Assembly (NCBI GenBank): GCA_963556695.1
Contig: CAUWAG010000004.1
Coordinates: 1,302,001 to 1,366,000 of the forward strand
DNA: 64,000 nucleotides
Origin: Anthostomella pinea
Lineage: Eukaryota > Ascomycota > Sordariomycetes > Xylariales > Xylariaceae
Direction of reading: 5' to 3'
The notes beneath the pieces were generated by a model that did no database searches, was not told where the DNA came from, and saw only the letters and a program-made list of their open reading frames with translations. Made by a program: the position numbers and the translations under genes. The stretch's first letter is position 1; every line of letters begins with the position of its first letter. This document shows, piece by piece, positions 10,661 to 22,666 of the stretch.

Positions 10661-13600
10661 TCAGAGAAACGAGTTCAACCATGCTGTGTTCTTTGCGCAA
10701 TCTCCGCGACGTTTAGCTTGGAGGAGTTCGAGGTTTCTCCGAGTATCCTTCAACCACTGATCCTTATTGTCCGTGGTGATGTTCTCTGCCGCCTTAAGCA
10801 CTCTATCAAAGAACATCTGGGCTTCGTCGAGGTTGCCCAGCTCCATCTGGATCTCCCCGGCCAGATTGGCCGCCAGCATTGTCAGATGATGATCGTACCC
10901 ATATGAGGAATCAGCAGTAACCCAAGTGTCCTTTGAGAGTTGTAAAGACTCTTGAAAACATGCTGGATCGTCCCTCAGGTAGGAAGCTAGGTAGTACCGC
11001 TCTTCCACCGAGTCAAAGGTTGAGATAGTACTTTGGCTCATGTGCTTCTGGACTAGATCTCGCTGTATTTTTATGGCGTCTTTGAACTTTCCCTGGGTAT
11101 GGTAAAGGTACGCCAAGTTATGCATCGCAAGGCAGCTTCCCTCATGATTATTTTGCTCAGTGTGTACCTCCCGGAGTCCTGTTAGCAACGCTTCTGCCTC
11201 CGTAAATGATTCTACTGTCAAGAGGCTAGTCGCAAGGTTATTCATGATGAGTAGTGTATCCTCGTGTGCCGGCCCGACTGTCTCCTTGAGGTTAGCTAGT
11301 ACATCCCTGCCCAGACTGATAGCCGGCTCATGCATCTCGAGGCCTGACCAGGATCTGGTGAGGTGTGTCACGGAAGCTACTGTGATTTCATGCTGGGGAC
11401 CATGCTTCTGTAAGGCTCTTTCGTAGAGATCCGGAAGAGTTTCCAGTGCGACTTTGTAATTGCCGTTCTTCGCGTAAGCACCCGCAAGGTTGATTTGCGA
11501 CGCCAGGCTTCGAGGATCATCGTCTTGGGTCTCCCATTGAACTAGAAGCTTATTCAAGTCGACGGCACCCTGCGCGTCTCCATCAGACTGGTAGAGGTCT
11601 TGCAAGTAAGACATGATGAGTCGAGACTCGCTATGAGCGAAAGGGGACCCCCAATTCATAGCTGAAAGCTTGGTGATTCTCTCAAACAGTCCTTTTGCCT
11701 TTGGGTAGTCTCTCTGATCGTAGTACGACAGGGCAATCGTGCAGAGGCTCCGAAAGGACATCTCGGAACACCCTTCGTCAGTTTCGTTATCCTCGCTTAT
11801 GATTTGGTCCTCATGGATGATTTCGTGACAGATCCTTCGGGCTTCTTCATGCAAGCCTTGGGAACGACATGCTCGTGCGTAGTGGTTCATGACATCAAGT
11901 GTCTGGCGGCTTGATTGACCGAGAAGTCGATCTATGTTCGGCCAGGCCTTTCGATAAAGCAACGAGGCATCGTCTGTCAGACCCAAGTCCATCATGGACG
12001 AGGCTGCGTTTGTTGCATAGATCCAGGGGTCAATGGAATCAGGGCCTAGAAATGCCTCTGCTCGTTGGAGAACGCTTCTTTGCGCATCGAGTGTCTCCAT
12101 GCTGGGTCCATGCAATTGGACCATTGCACCCAGCAAGGAGGAGTGTGCCCTCAAAGTGTCTCTATGCAGCGGTCCTTGATGCTTTTCGTGGGCTTTGAGG
12201 ATGCGTCGGTTGATCTCCAAGGCGACTTCGCCTTTGGCGCTCGGAAGCCACATCATGAACGTCGCTTGATTATTCAGACAATTCAGCGTACTCGGATGCT
12301 CCGGCCCTAAGATAGTTTCGTACTTCGTCACTACCTGGGCTTGAAGGCGCTCGGCATCCTCGAACCGGTCTGCATGGAAGTAGGCCATGGCTAGATTTGC
12401 CTCGGCCGCTATTGAGTGGCGATTGTCGCTTAGGTGACTTTGCCGGTATAGTTGAAGGGCTTGTTTGCCTGTCTCGATAGCCTGTGCTGTCTGTCCAGCA
12501 TGGTCAAGGAGCAAAGCCAGCTGTGCCAATGATGCGACCGTTTCGGGATGGCTTTCGCCGAGCATTCTCCTGTTGGTCTCGAAGACGCTGGTCTGAAGCT
12601 CTTGCGCCCTTCGGCTTTTTCCTGCCTCGTCAAGAACGGCGGCCAAAGATGCCCTCTGGAAAGCCAAGACCGGGTGATGTTCGCCGAAAGTTGATGATAG
12701 ACCCTCGACTTCCGATTCTAAGTGGCGACATGCGGCTTTCATGTCTCCCCGTCGCTGATACTCATGTAACAGATCTGCCTGCAACAGATAAGGCAACGAA
12801 CTGGGCTGATCAGGGCGGAAGACATCTTTCAAGGATGTGAGTTCTGATGCAAGCCGCTTTTCGTCGAGCTGCCCGATTTCCAGTGACCGCCTTACCTCCT
12901 CAGACGACCGCTCGGTGCCAAAAGCGACTGAGGAGCATATAGCTGCCTGAAGCGCATTGTTCCTTCTGCACTCGCTGCGCAATGATGCGGCAGACCGTTT
13001 TAGGGCCTGATAGATGAACTCTCGAACTCGAAAGTCCGCAGCGCTAAGTTGTACAATAGAACGCCCAACGTGAAAGCAGCATCTGTTGGGAATATCGATG
13101 GGCGATGCAAGTTGGCCTTTATCCGCTGGGTCACCCAAGTCAACCGGTCCAAGGAGGGACAGAACCTGAGTACCACTCTGAGCTCGATCTTGGGGGTCTG
13201 GAGCGAGAGTGCTTCGAAATAACTGCTCCACCATCGAACGAGTGTCTTCACCGAGGTTAATCTTGTTAAGGTGCCCGATAGCCATCTGAAGGGGGGCTGC
13301 CGGGTTGGAACGCGCCAGAGTCTGTAGGTGTTGCATTGCTTCGTCCTCCTCCTCTGTTGTTGACAAATGAGAGAAAGCTTGGTCCCACGCCAGAATATAA
13401 TGGCAGACCAGTCCAAGTGAGTATACGTCCATTAGGCGTGCATTGCAGATTTTGAAATCTCGACCGTGGTATTCCGGCGCAGACCAGCCTGGTGTTCGGG
13501 GAAGGCGCCGAAGTTCCCAGTCTTGTCCGATGACCGATAGACTGAAGTCTGAAATTCTCGGTATGCTATGTCCCTGCGGACCACTGATCATAATTATGTT

Positions 13601-14266
13601 TTGGGGCTTGATGTCCCCATGGACGACACCTATTGTCACGTCAGGAAGGCATGATCAATCACCCGGAATGACGTCTAGCCAGCTGGCAGCAAGGGCACAC
13701 TAACCGGAACTGTGGAGAGCAGACAGCCCAGAACAAATGCCCCTACAGAGATCAAGCTTTCTCTCTACACTCAAAGACGTCTCGTGAGCATTTCCGACGA
13801 GATGCTCCCGCAGCGGCACACCCCGCTTGTAAGCGAAAACAGGCCAAACAGACTTAGTTGCCACATTCCAGCTGATTCCGGCTAGGTTGGCTACGTTGGC
13901 GGACTCCCGAACTTGTGGCTGGGAAAGGATGGTGATCTCTGTCATCATAGTCTCGAAGGCCCGCGAGACCGTCTGCGCACTTGACTCATCTGGAACTTCA
14001 CCGTAGAAGACTTTGAGTGTCTTGAACGCAAGGTCGACTTCTTTGACCACAAACGATTGGCGGATAACCGCCTCGCCTCCTTCACCTAAGTCTCCCCGAG
14101 CCGGCTGGTATGTCACTGACAGTAGATCAACACCGTGATGCTGCGCAACAGCAAGAAGAGATATCACGTCGCAGTGATCAGCAGCCCCGAGAGCCTCGTT
14201 CGTCCTAGGGAGGTTACTCTGAACCCCGACCGACCAGGACGGCAAAAACGAGTACGAGGTAGACAT
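10661..14266 (-). CDS. protein kinase-TPR fusion protein
   Basis: Two exons, 14266-13705 and 13629-10661 (75-base intron), give 1176 residues. The N-terminal quarter is a protein kinase domain: a glycine-loop-like GEGGEA (61-66), a probable ATP-binding Lys82, catalytic loop HGDIKPQN (191-198; HGD in place of HRD), DFS (215-217) for DFG, and APE (238-240). The key Lys and both Asp residues remain, so activity is plausible. From about residue 330 to the end are repeated TPR units of the long TPR_10/TPR_12 kind (for example HPETVASLAQLALLLDHAGQ), typical of the ligand-sensing half of fungal NLR-like proteins. No NB-ARC or NACHT P-loop lies between them, so the layout is kinase joined directly to TPR. 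The likely role is signalling or non-self recognition; this is inference. Confidence 0.88.
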
Positions 14267-15093
14267 TTCGGCAAATCTCGATTTTGACGAATGGTTCAGT
14301 GACGAAAGGGAGACTTAGGTAGAAACTGGGTTTACCGTACTTATACCACGCGCGATATTTGCACTTTCGACGTAAGCGTACGGAATGAGTGGAAGGCTTC
14401 AGGCTTCAGCCAAGAACTGAAGCATCCGAGGTGCACTTTGATGTCACATAGCAGGGGTCTGTAGCGGTCGCCTCTCAGAGCCTGCTTACGTCCCGGTCGT
14501 CACGATCCAGGCTGCCAACACAGCCAATATCATTTGTAGCAAAAGAAAAAGAGAAGAGAAGAATTGAAAATGACTCACATAGCTTTCGTCTTCGCATTTC
14601 ACCGTTCCACCGGAGAATTTATTGAGTTGATTAATCTATATGTGCAGGGGAGTTAGTAGAGTAAATGTGCCTGCGACCGAAAAGGGGGGCTGGCCCAGTG
14701 GGCGGGGCGGATTTCTAGTGCGCCGAACCACCTACAGTAGATTCATACTTGGGCTATCTCTATCTTATAATGACTAGGTTAGATGCGCCCCTAGAGTCCG
14801 GACTCTGACAGGGGATCGCCAGATTGCCAACCGGTAACCGAGGACGTTTGGACGAATTGGGAACAGTGACTCCAAACAAGCCGAAGCCCACGGGCTGTCA
14901 GCTTGTCTTAGCTGCAGCAAACTTGATTAGGAATCGCGCCACTTGCCCATGGGGTCTTGGCAGGTCCCTTTTGGCGTCATTAAAATTGTCGGCGGGATCA
15001 TGCTGACAATCTGACTGCTGTTGGTTGGTGCCTGGCTCTCTCTCTTGTTGTCTGTCGCCTTCAACGCCGAAGGTGCAGCGCAATCGAGTCAAG
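14267..15093. other. intergenic, shared upstream region
   Basis: Separates the kinase-TPR gene (minus) from the esterase (plus), so it probably holds both promoters. No gene seen. Confidence 0.5.
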
Positions 15094-16228
15094 ATGGAGA
15101 CGAACCTGGAGAAGAATGCGCCGATGCGGGGTTCCCGTTTCTCCTGGCTGCGGACGAAGCGGGCGATAATAGGACTATCGCTTGTGACTTGTGCGGTTAT
15201 CGTGGTGATTGGTCAGTGTTTTTCTTACGTTCTCCTGGTCATGCGAATAATGTCATGGAGATTGGGGTTCCTGACATCAAAGTGGCCGTCTAGTCCTCGC
15301 CGCTACGCACGTTATCCATGGAGGCGGATCTTCTCAGGACTCTGGTTCGAAGCAGCAGATAGGTGCAAAAATAACATCTAGTGCTGGCCAGGCCGTCTCG
15401 ACAAGCTCATCTGCTTCTGCAGTGTCGACACAGTCCTCTTCGTTGACGTCTTCTTCGACACCGACATCTTCGGCGAAGACAAAGCCAACGACTACAAGTT
15501 CCACGAGTTCGACGGCTTCCACGTCTTCCGCGGCGTCCACGGACGTACCGCTGAGAATCATGGCTCTCGGTGCATCCATCGTCAAGGGCGAGACTTCGCC
15601 TGGCTACTTGGGCTTCCGCAAGCCAATGCGCGACGAGTTGGTAAACCTGGGGTTCGTGGTCAACATGGTAGGCTCGATACGACTGGGTGACTTCACCGAC
15701 AACGACGTGGAGGCATATGGAGGGAAGAAGATCACACAGATGCAGGACTACGCCACGCAAGTGGTGCCGGAGGCCCAGCCCAACCTATTCCTGATCAACC
15801 TGGGCACCAACAACATCCTGCAGAACAAGGACGTCGACAAAGCGGGCGCGCAGATGGAGGACCTGACCAACTACCTGCTGGCGGCGTCCAACCAGTCGAC
15901 CGTCATACTGAGTACCCTGCTTATCAACAACGTCCCGAAGAAGGAGCCTATGATCTTGGACATCAACGCGCAGTATCGCACCATCATGGAGGGATTCGAA
16001 GCCGACGGCAAGCCGGTGGTCCTGGCGGAAATGCATCCGGATGAGGGTGTGTCGGACGTGCCCACGCTCGCCGATATTGGCCCTGATGGCTCGCATCCGA
16101 CGGTCGCAGGATATGAAATCATGGGTCACCTGTTTGTGCAAGCGATCCAGGAAGCCAGCGAGAAGGGTCTCATACGGAAGGCCGTGGATAACGGCACACC
16201 GGATGATGGAGATGCTGAGAGAGCTTGA
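15094..16228 (+). CDS. membrane-anchored SGNH/GDSL-type esterase
   Basis: Exons 15094-15211 and 15294-16228 (82-base intron) give 350 residues. Residues 24-45 form one hydrophobic helix after a basic start (RTKR), a signal anchor or uncleaved signal peptide, so the enzyme should face the secretory lumen or cell exterior. Residues 75-120 are a Ser/Thr-rich, probably O-glycosylated linker. The SGNH domain follows: block I LGASIVKG with nucleophile Ser134, block III GTNN (210-213) for the oxyanion hole, and block V DGSHP with Asp304 and His307 completing the triad. The set matches fungal esterases related to acetylxylan or cellulose-associated GDSL enzymes that deacylate cell-wall polysaccharides; the substrate is not determined by sequence. 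The start was chosen so that the hydrophobic anchor follows a short basic N-terminus. Confidence 0.9.
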
Positions 16229-16995
16229 GAGTGAGGTCTGAGGGTCCGAATGCGACACCCGCGCTATCTGTAACGACGACCTGAGAACGATCTCGAGGAC
16301 AGCGGTCGCGATTGGATAGACATAGCGGGTGCGTGATTGACCCGGAGATCAGAGTGCAATCGATGGCGTCCAGGACGTGGCTTTTGGCACGGTGACGGGT
16401 CGGGACTGCTCAAGCAGCTCCCTCTGGGTCGTCACCCCGACCTCAATACCCTACATATTAATGACATGCCAGCATCTGACTGGTAGAGGCACCGATAAAG
16501 CCAAGTAATATAATAATACAATCCGAAAATGAAAAGCTGATGGGAGACGGAGACGGAGAGTGCGTGAAACGTTGGAGGTGAAATTTAGGAGCGGGCACCC
16601 GATTGAAACTTGGAAGCTTGGACCACACCGCTTCTTTACGAGCGACGTCATAGTTAAAGCGCTGCAGATTGTTTGGCCGGCCGCCCTGAGCAGTCGCGTT
16701 CTACAAAGAAGTGGGGATGCTGGAACCCTCCTTCCATCACGTCTCCCCCTTTCACCCTTTCCCCCAAGGAGAGTCAGAGGCTCGTCGCCGCCTCCTCCAA
16801 CACCCTGGCTGGTCACAGGACGGGTATGCATTACTGCATCTGGCGCTTGGCGTATCAAATCTCCTGCAGCTGCCCTCAGAGTGTCAAGAGCGTCGTAAAG
16901 CGCCATCTCATTCTATTACGCATGAACCATTCACTGTCAAATTAGCAATCGTGGTACCTGTGCCCCTCGCTAAAGTCGCGCGATCACCCCTATCA
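16229..16995. other. intergenic downstream of esterase
   Basis: No gene recognised on either strand. Confidence 0.45.
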
Positions 16996-17227
16996 TCAGA
17001 GCCTCTTCTTGACCAATACCAACCGTTCAGACACCTCGGCGAGCTTGTCGTATAGGTGAATCGGCAAATCCTCCGACGCCAACACGTCCTCGAGAATCGT
17101 GTCCACGTGGTCGAGGTCGGCTCGAGTCTCGCGGTTGGTTTCGCGAAACTCTGAATTCTCGCAAACTGTCCTCGTATGACGCGCTCTGAGACGCTCATAG
17201 TGTGCCTTTTGGTAGCTTTCCCAGATG
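16996..17227 (-). pseudogene. probable last exon of the disrupted C2H2 gene
   Basis: A 76-residue frame follows a good acceptor (TTATCAG at 17234-17228) and ends at TGA 16998-16996. It is highly charged and helical (RADLDHVDTILEDVLASEDL, ending LVLVKKRL) and looks like a coiled-coil C-terminus. No start codon context is evident, so it is more likely a terminal exon of the zinc-finger gene above it than a separate gene. The donor that would join it in phase was not identified. Confidence 0.45.
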
Positions 17228-17590
17228 CTGATAAATCACAAGTCTTGTTGTAATCTATCAGTTGTCTGGGTGGTGCTTGATTAACAGGTCGGATGGAAAG
17301 GATTCCATCCGAGATGTATCTAAATACCTAAATTACAGTGGTGAGGTACCTGGGGCAACAAAGGGTTGCCAGGCAGCCTTCATCAGGCAACCTCCAACAT
17401 ATCTGGTGGGGTTACCAGAATACTCCATATGGGTCCATGCACTGGATCCACAATAGTTGCGTTGAGATTGGTCGGATGAGAGGCTGCTCAGCGACTGTGG
17501 TGTGGGGACCGCTGAGAAATGGGTCGGAGCGAGATCGCTTCTTGCTCGCGCCTCTAGGCTCGAGTTGGACGGCGTGCACACGAATGAAGG

Positions 17591-19336
17591 CTATAGTTCT
17601 TGGTTCTCGTGGCTAAGGACTTCTAGCAAACGGACCGATATAGTCTGGGATGTGGGAGTGGGAGTGGGCATAGTATCGGTGGCGGGAGGAATTGTCATTG
17701 TGAGGTCTGGTGAAGACGAGGTGGAAAAGTTAAAACTGGTCAAGGTTAGTAGTACCTTAGCAACGCGTAGGCAAACAGATTCGCGATACATGGTAACATA
17801 CCCGTGCAATGCCGGCTCATCCTGGGGCAATTGCCCAATTTGCATGTGCTGGAAGGACATGTGTGGCATAGTGATAGCCGGTATCATGGATGTCGATTCG
17901 TAGTAAAGGTAATCTGAACATGGTAAGCATCCCTACAGTCGGGTATCTTTCAGACGGACGGTAGCTTACATGGATAATACTCGGACTTCAGGGAGGGCAC
18001 GTCACGAGTCTGCATGCTCGGGATAAGCAGGCGGAATAGGCTCCACCATGTATCTTCCTCAGTGCCAGTCCGACAGGTAGCATCCAGTTTCATCTCCTGT
18101 GCTTTGTCCATGAATCTCTCCGAGGCCGGTATCGTCCTGGGATCACATGGTTTCTGTTGAGACGCGTGATCTGCCACCTTGCGCCTTGTATCAAATGCAC
18201 GCCAGCAACGATGGCAGCGATATCGAAGCATGTGTCTGCGATTCAAATGCTGCCTGACCGCTTTAGTATATATAGCCCGGAGCTAACGGTTGATGTCGTA
18301 CTCACTTCAGTCTGTGGATGCCAGGGCACCCCCCTTTCGGATTTCTCGGACCTCGCCTAAGGCAGTCCTGGAATGCTTCATGAGCTTGGTAGGGGCAATC
18401 AAATCGTGCTAATGGCTTCTTTGAAGCGGCAACCAGAGGTTGTCGCCCAGGTACCTTCCTGCTATCGTCCTCATCGTCCAGGTCATCGTCGGTATTGTTC
18501 CCCTCGGGATGCAGCCCGCTGGTGTTACTCGGATGTGATTGTGGCTCCCCGAAGCCAGTGTATTGGAAATCGTTGCGCCCGTTTTGTTTTTCCATGCCTG
18601 ATGGTCCGGTGGTGTTAGTGTCGACATCCGCGGGGCTATTCTCGTCGTCTGATGTTGCCGAGGGGCTGTCGCTATCAGCTTCGTAATCGTGGCCCCGGTC
18701 TCCATGGTAATGGCTCGACACCGAAATGAGTTCTACCTAAACTCTCACAAGGCCGACTTGTCTTTGCCGATGACTTGTTGCGGTAGTCTCTGTCGGTAAG
18801 GAAAACGAGACCTTATCAAACGGCTCGCTTGTCACCGGAAGTTCCGTTACTTTGGACGCAATTGAAGCTTCGTTACCCTCCTGGTCGATTTCACTAGCAA
18901 TGGCTTCCGGTGTCATTCCATCGTCCGTGGACGTGCTGTCTGAAATCTCCTGTAACTCAGCATTCTTGTCCTTCACAGGGCTCGTAGACCCAGTGGTCGC
19001 AATGATACCACTTGGACGTGGGGGCACTGGGTGCTGGGCTTCAGGATAAGATGAAATTTGCGCTGAAGAGCTGGGCAGATCTAACTTGACCTGGCCATTG
19101 AGATACTCGAAGCCTGGAGCCGTACTTTATGGATATAGCAGTCCCAAGAAGTGAAGACTAATTCTCTCCATGTATTTAGCAAGATGTACTGTAAGTTCAC
19201 TCCAGGTGGAAAACGATGTGCCGCAAAATCGGCATGGTTCATCCTGGGTGGATGTCTCCACACGGCAGCTTTCGATCTTCTACCATGTAATGTCGAAGGC
19301 AGCCACCTCCTTGCTATGCTTCTCCTGTGGAGGCAG
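17591..19336 (-). pseudogene. C2H2 zinc-finger gene, 3' half, RIP-damaged
   Basis: One reading frame runs from about 19336 to 18306, broken by three in-frame stops: TAG at 19282-19280, TAA at 19129-19127 and TAG at 18739-18737. Each is one C-to-T step from CAG or CAA. The frame then splices to 18253-17970 (52-base intron) and 17913-17591 (56-base intron). After a fourth TAG at 17591 the frame stays open to about 17333. Domains: a finger DEPCRFCG...WSELTVHLAKYM near 19240-19160, an acidic linker, then FDCPY...GIHRLKQHLNRRH and CHRCWRAFDTRRKVADH, both Zn-binding C2H2 types of fungal regulators. In the first finger a Tyr (TAC) stands where the family usually has a ligand His (CAC), again a C-to-T change. 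Presumably a former DNA-binding regulator, now non-functional. Its 5' end abuts the AT-rich island. Confidence 0.75.
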
Positions 19337-19833
19337 AGGGACCTTGTGCAAGGCTCCGAACAACTTAACGGATATCAATATGTTGGTTGAGTTAACGTCA
19401 ATATCTACGTCAACTTAATCTACCAAGACCCCTATAACCTTAGCAACCAACTCAACGATAAGGCTATCGTGGCTTAACATAACTAGTAAAATATATTACC
19501 TTGAAATAGAAAATAACTTATCAATAACTTAACTAATTTTAAAGCTATAACTTCATGAATAATATTACGAAAATTTCCGTAAATTTTTCATAATTTTAAT
19601 TTAAGTTATAATCTCGTTAGCTCGTAAAAATACTGTTAAACTTATTTACACGTAGAATTACGGAAATATCTAATAATTTCTAAATCAAACTATTATGTAT
19701 TTAAACATAAATAACCTTTTATAATATATCTTACTTATATTAATTAAATGTTTCTAATAGAACAAAGATTTTCTTATATAAGTAAGCATATTAATGATAA
19801 ACATAATATGTTTTTATAATTAACAATAACGTA

Positions 19834-21682
19834 GCTGACAAGCGAGTTGGCATTATAAGTGAGTTGGCACTCGTTATGAACTCTCTAACTGTCATGTCAA
19901 ATAACTTCACCACAACGTGTTCAATCTAATTCAATCAATCGGATTCCTCTTCCTCAGAGGTTTCTATCACTATTGTACAAGTTCGCGCATTATGGCCAGT
20001 GTTGCTGCAAACGCCACACCGTCGCTCACGCGCTGCTGCCCTCTTTAGACGACGACTATCTTCACTTATTTCTTGTCTTGCAAGCTCAGTACTATCCTTT
20101 GTAGCTTGAAGACTTATTATATTTTTAATAAAAAGTATTTCTTCTTTTATTAGATATTTGTTTTTTGTTTTCCAGTATTTATTTAGTAGGTGATTGGCCT
20201 CTTCTAGCTCGTAAATCTAGGAATCAACTAAAGCGACCTTGTGTATAAGACCGTACGTAGCCTTTTAAAACGAGTTCAATGCATTAATAATTGATATAAG
20301 TGAGCTTTCCTGGTGATTCCTGATTCGGTTTTTGATATAAACCGACAGGTTATCACTTCATTAATAATAGTAGGCGCCTTTAAAGTCCAGATAGTGGGTG
20401 GCAGATTGGAGTCTAGCCATGGTGTTCGTACGACGATGATAGCATCCAGCTTCAAAATGACACTTTCTGGGTCTAAGGGAACAAGGCCAGTAGTACTAAA
20501 ACCTGCTTAAATGTTTTCTGGCGTTATAGCAGCGTTGTGTACTTCACAAAATGCTGTAAGAAAATCTTTCTTTGAAACATTGGTTATATGACGCCGAATA
20601 AAATCTTTAATTGAGCGCCCATAAGCTCGTTTGAGCGGGCTAAAATAACTGACATTTAAAGGCTGTAGCCTGTGTGATAAATGGGCAGACATATAAAAGA
20701 TAGTGACATCATTATTCTGATAATAATTCTTAAAGACCTGGGAATGTTGGCTTTTATGGCTATCTAGGATAAGGAGGCGTTTACCGGCGGTCATACGCAG
20801 TCTGGTATACTTGTCGAAATGCTGAATCCATTTCAAACCAATCTTTTTTGTATTCCACCCGTTGTCAGACACAGCCACCTTCTAATTGCGTGGTAATATT
20901 GTGTCGCAATACCATGACGTAAGGTGGGTTTTGCCCTGTAAAATGATGAACGGCAAGACCACCTAACTATTAGTATTGATAGCAGAGATTGCTGTAGACT
21001 ATTCCATGTTGCTTTGCTGAGCTTGTCTAGGCCTGTCACGTCTTTTGGTGCTTATAATGACCATGTTGGACCTAATAATGCCTATCATAAACCCAGTCTC
21101 ATTGAAATTATAAATATCCGCGTCTTAGATATTATGTTTCGCAATTGCTGCTGCAACTTGACAAAACCACGCGCGATATATATCTGGATCTTTATTTAAG
21201 ACCTTTGAGTAATCCATCCTGCGATAAAAATACGTCCGGAGGCCTGGTATACGTTTGATGAAGTTCGCCATCCAGTTCTTTTTGACGCGTCCAGCCCTAT
21301 ATGCCGCCAACAATTGATTCACTATATGTTCAACATAAGTATACCGGGGCAGAAACGCTTGCGCATCCAGGTCAAGTATAAAGAAACAAATAGTATTATC
21401 TTCGAAAACCATAAAATTCAAAGAATTAGGCATGCTATCACATTGTGTTGGTTGGCCGGCGATTCTTTGAGCCAGTATAGAGATTGATAGGTGGAAAGTT
21501 TTTGCAAGCTTTTAAACAGAAATATCAGGGTCTCGTTTTCTAGCTTGGACAGCTAGTTGCATATTTGATTTGTTATAACGCGGTGCCTTTGTAATGGGTG
21601 AAGAAATACTGTTTAGAAGTTAAAGATTTAAGAGGTTCGTACAAATGTCCCACTCGCTTGTGTGTCCCGCTCGCTTGAGACC
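19834..21682 (-). mobile_element. RIP-degraded pogo/Fot-type DNA transposon
   Basis: A 1849-base element flanked by TA on both sides (19832-19833 and 21683-21684), the target duplication of Tc1/mariner/pogo elements. The ends are inverted repeats: the left starts GCTGACAAGCGAG, the right (minus strand) GGTCTCAAGCGAG. Each end holds two direct copies of a CAAGCGAGTGGGACA-like unit; differences between the ends are largely C-to-T/G-to-A type. The size is close to Fot1 (about 1.9 kb). It encodes the broken transposase below. Confidence 0.85.
19935..21570 (-). pseudogene. pogo/Fot-type transposase, RIP-inactivated
   Basis: Interrupted DDE transposase. In order: an N-terminal helix-turn-helix-like part (LAVQARKRDPDIS, then a stop), a CENP-B-like DNA-binding region (FIKRIPGLRTYFYRRMDYSK), the DDE core, and a C-terminal zinc knuckle CGVCSNTGHNARTC (C-x2-C-x4-H-x4-C) that ends at TGA 19937-19935. 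The first catalytic Asp is Asn (NFNETGF near 21100), the second Asp is kept (LDSH), and the third is Asn (LQPLN near 20660). Both Asn codons are AAT, one G-to-A step from GAT. With several in-frame stops this is clearly dead. The zinc knuckle is typical of fungal pogo transposases. Confidence 0.85.
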
Positions 21683-22106
21683 TATGTTATGTTTTATGAG
21701 TTATAATAAAATAAGTTTAAGAAGGTTTTAAACTTAAAAATTAAACCTTTAAAGCCGAAAAATATAGTTTTAAATAATATAATTCATTAACCTTTATAAT
21801 ATTATATTTTTAAACCCTTTTTTAAGTAATATTTATGTATCAAAACCTTTTAATAAAAATATAAGGCAAAGTGGAAATAAAGAAAACGGTATAAAGAAAA
21901 GATGTATGGAGAAATTATTTATAATATTACGCCTTTGTATTATTTTAAAAAGTAACCCCTTTATATTATTAAAACAAACAAGTAATTAACCGCAGACGAT
22001 TAAGAAACCTTAGCGGTTAATTTCGGTATCTCTTAATATATAAAAATATTTTGAAATTTTTCAAAATAATGATATAATTCATTAACATAAGTATAAATAA
22101 ATTAGC

Positions 22107-22311
22107 TGTGAGAATTTGTCGTGCGGAATATTCGGTTCATACGTGCTTGTTGGTTTTGTTGTTCTTAGTCTACTTAGTACGAACAGATTCACACCTGAAT
22201 ACAGGTGTGACGCGTCTATCTGCAGTGGTAGTGGTGCCGAGGGGCAACTACCTACCATCTCTAGTGCACAGACCACGTTGGACCACACACCCTGAGCCAC
22301 CAACTCCGATA
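22107..22311. mobile_element. candidate solo LTR (205 bp, TSD TTAGC)
   Basis: GC-richer segment in the AT-rich island. It starts TGTGAG, ends CGATA, and is flanked by TTAGC at 22102-22106 and 22312-22316. The expected CA end reads TA, which RIP could explain. Inside is a perfect 8-bp hairpin with a 4-base loop at 22190-22209. I chose the ends to fit, so support is moderate. Confidence 0.45.
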
Positions 22312-22429
22312 TTAGCTTATATAGCAACATTTAAGAGGTTTTTTTTAAGTTTATTATAAAATAGCAAAAAAAAATTAAAAACCGGGCTAATAAACAAAGA
22401 ATTTACAATGACGAATATATTAAAATTAT

Positions 22430-22666
22430 TGTCACGACTCGTATTACAAAGTAGGAGCGGAATGGATCCAATTACTGTATACGTATAAAAATCATCTGGG
22501 GAGAAAGTAAAAGAAGATCTTAGCCCGCAGCCAAATTGGCTGTTGGGATAGATCCAAGCGACCGCCCCGCAATCCGGCTACAGAACAACGTTGACCAGGT
22601 AATGCGACTTGCACGTGACGGGGACCAGGGCCAATAGTAGTGGCTAGGTGGCTAGGCACCATTACA
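22430..22666. mobile_element. solo LTR (237 bp, TSD ATTAT)
   Basis: Starts TGTCACG and ends ATTACA, the TG...CA termini of LTRs, with five-base target duplication ATTAT at 22425-22429 and 22667-22671. The base composition is normal inside the AT-rich island. No internal retrotransposon coding is nearby, so it is a solo LTR. The AT-rich duplication is weak evidence taken alone. Confidence 0.6.
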
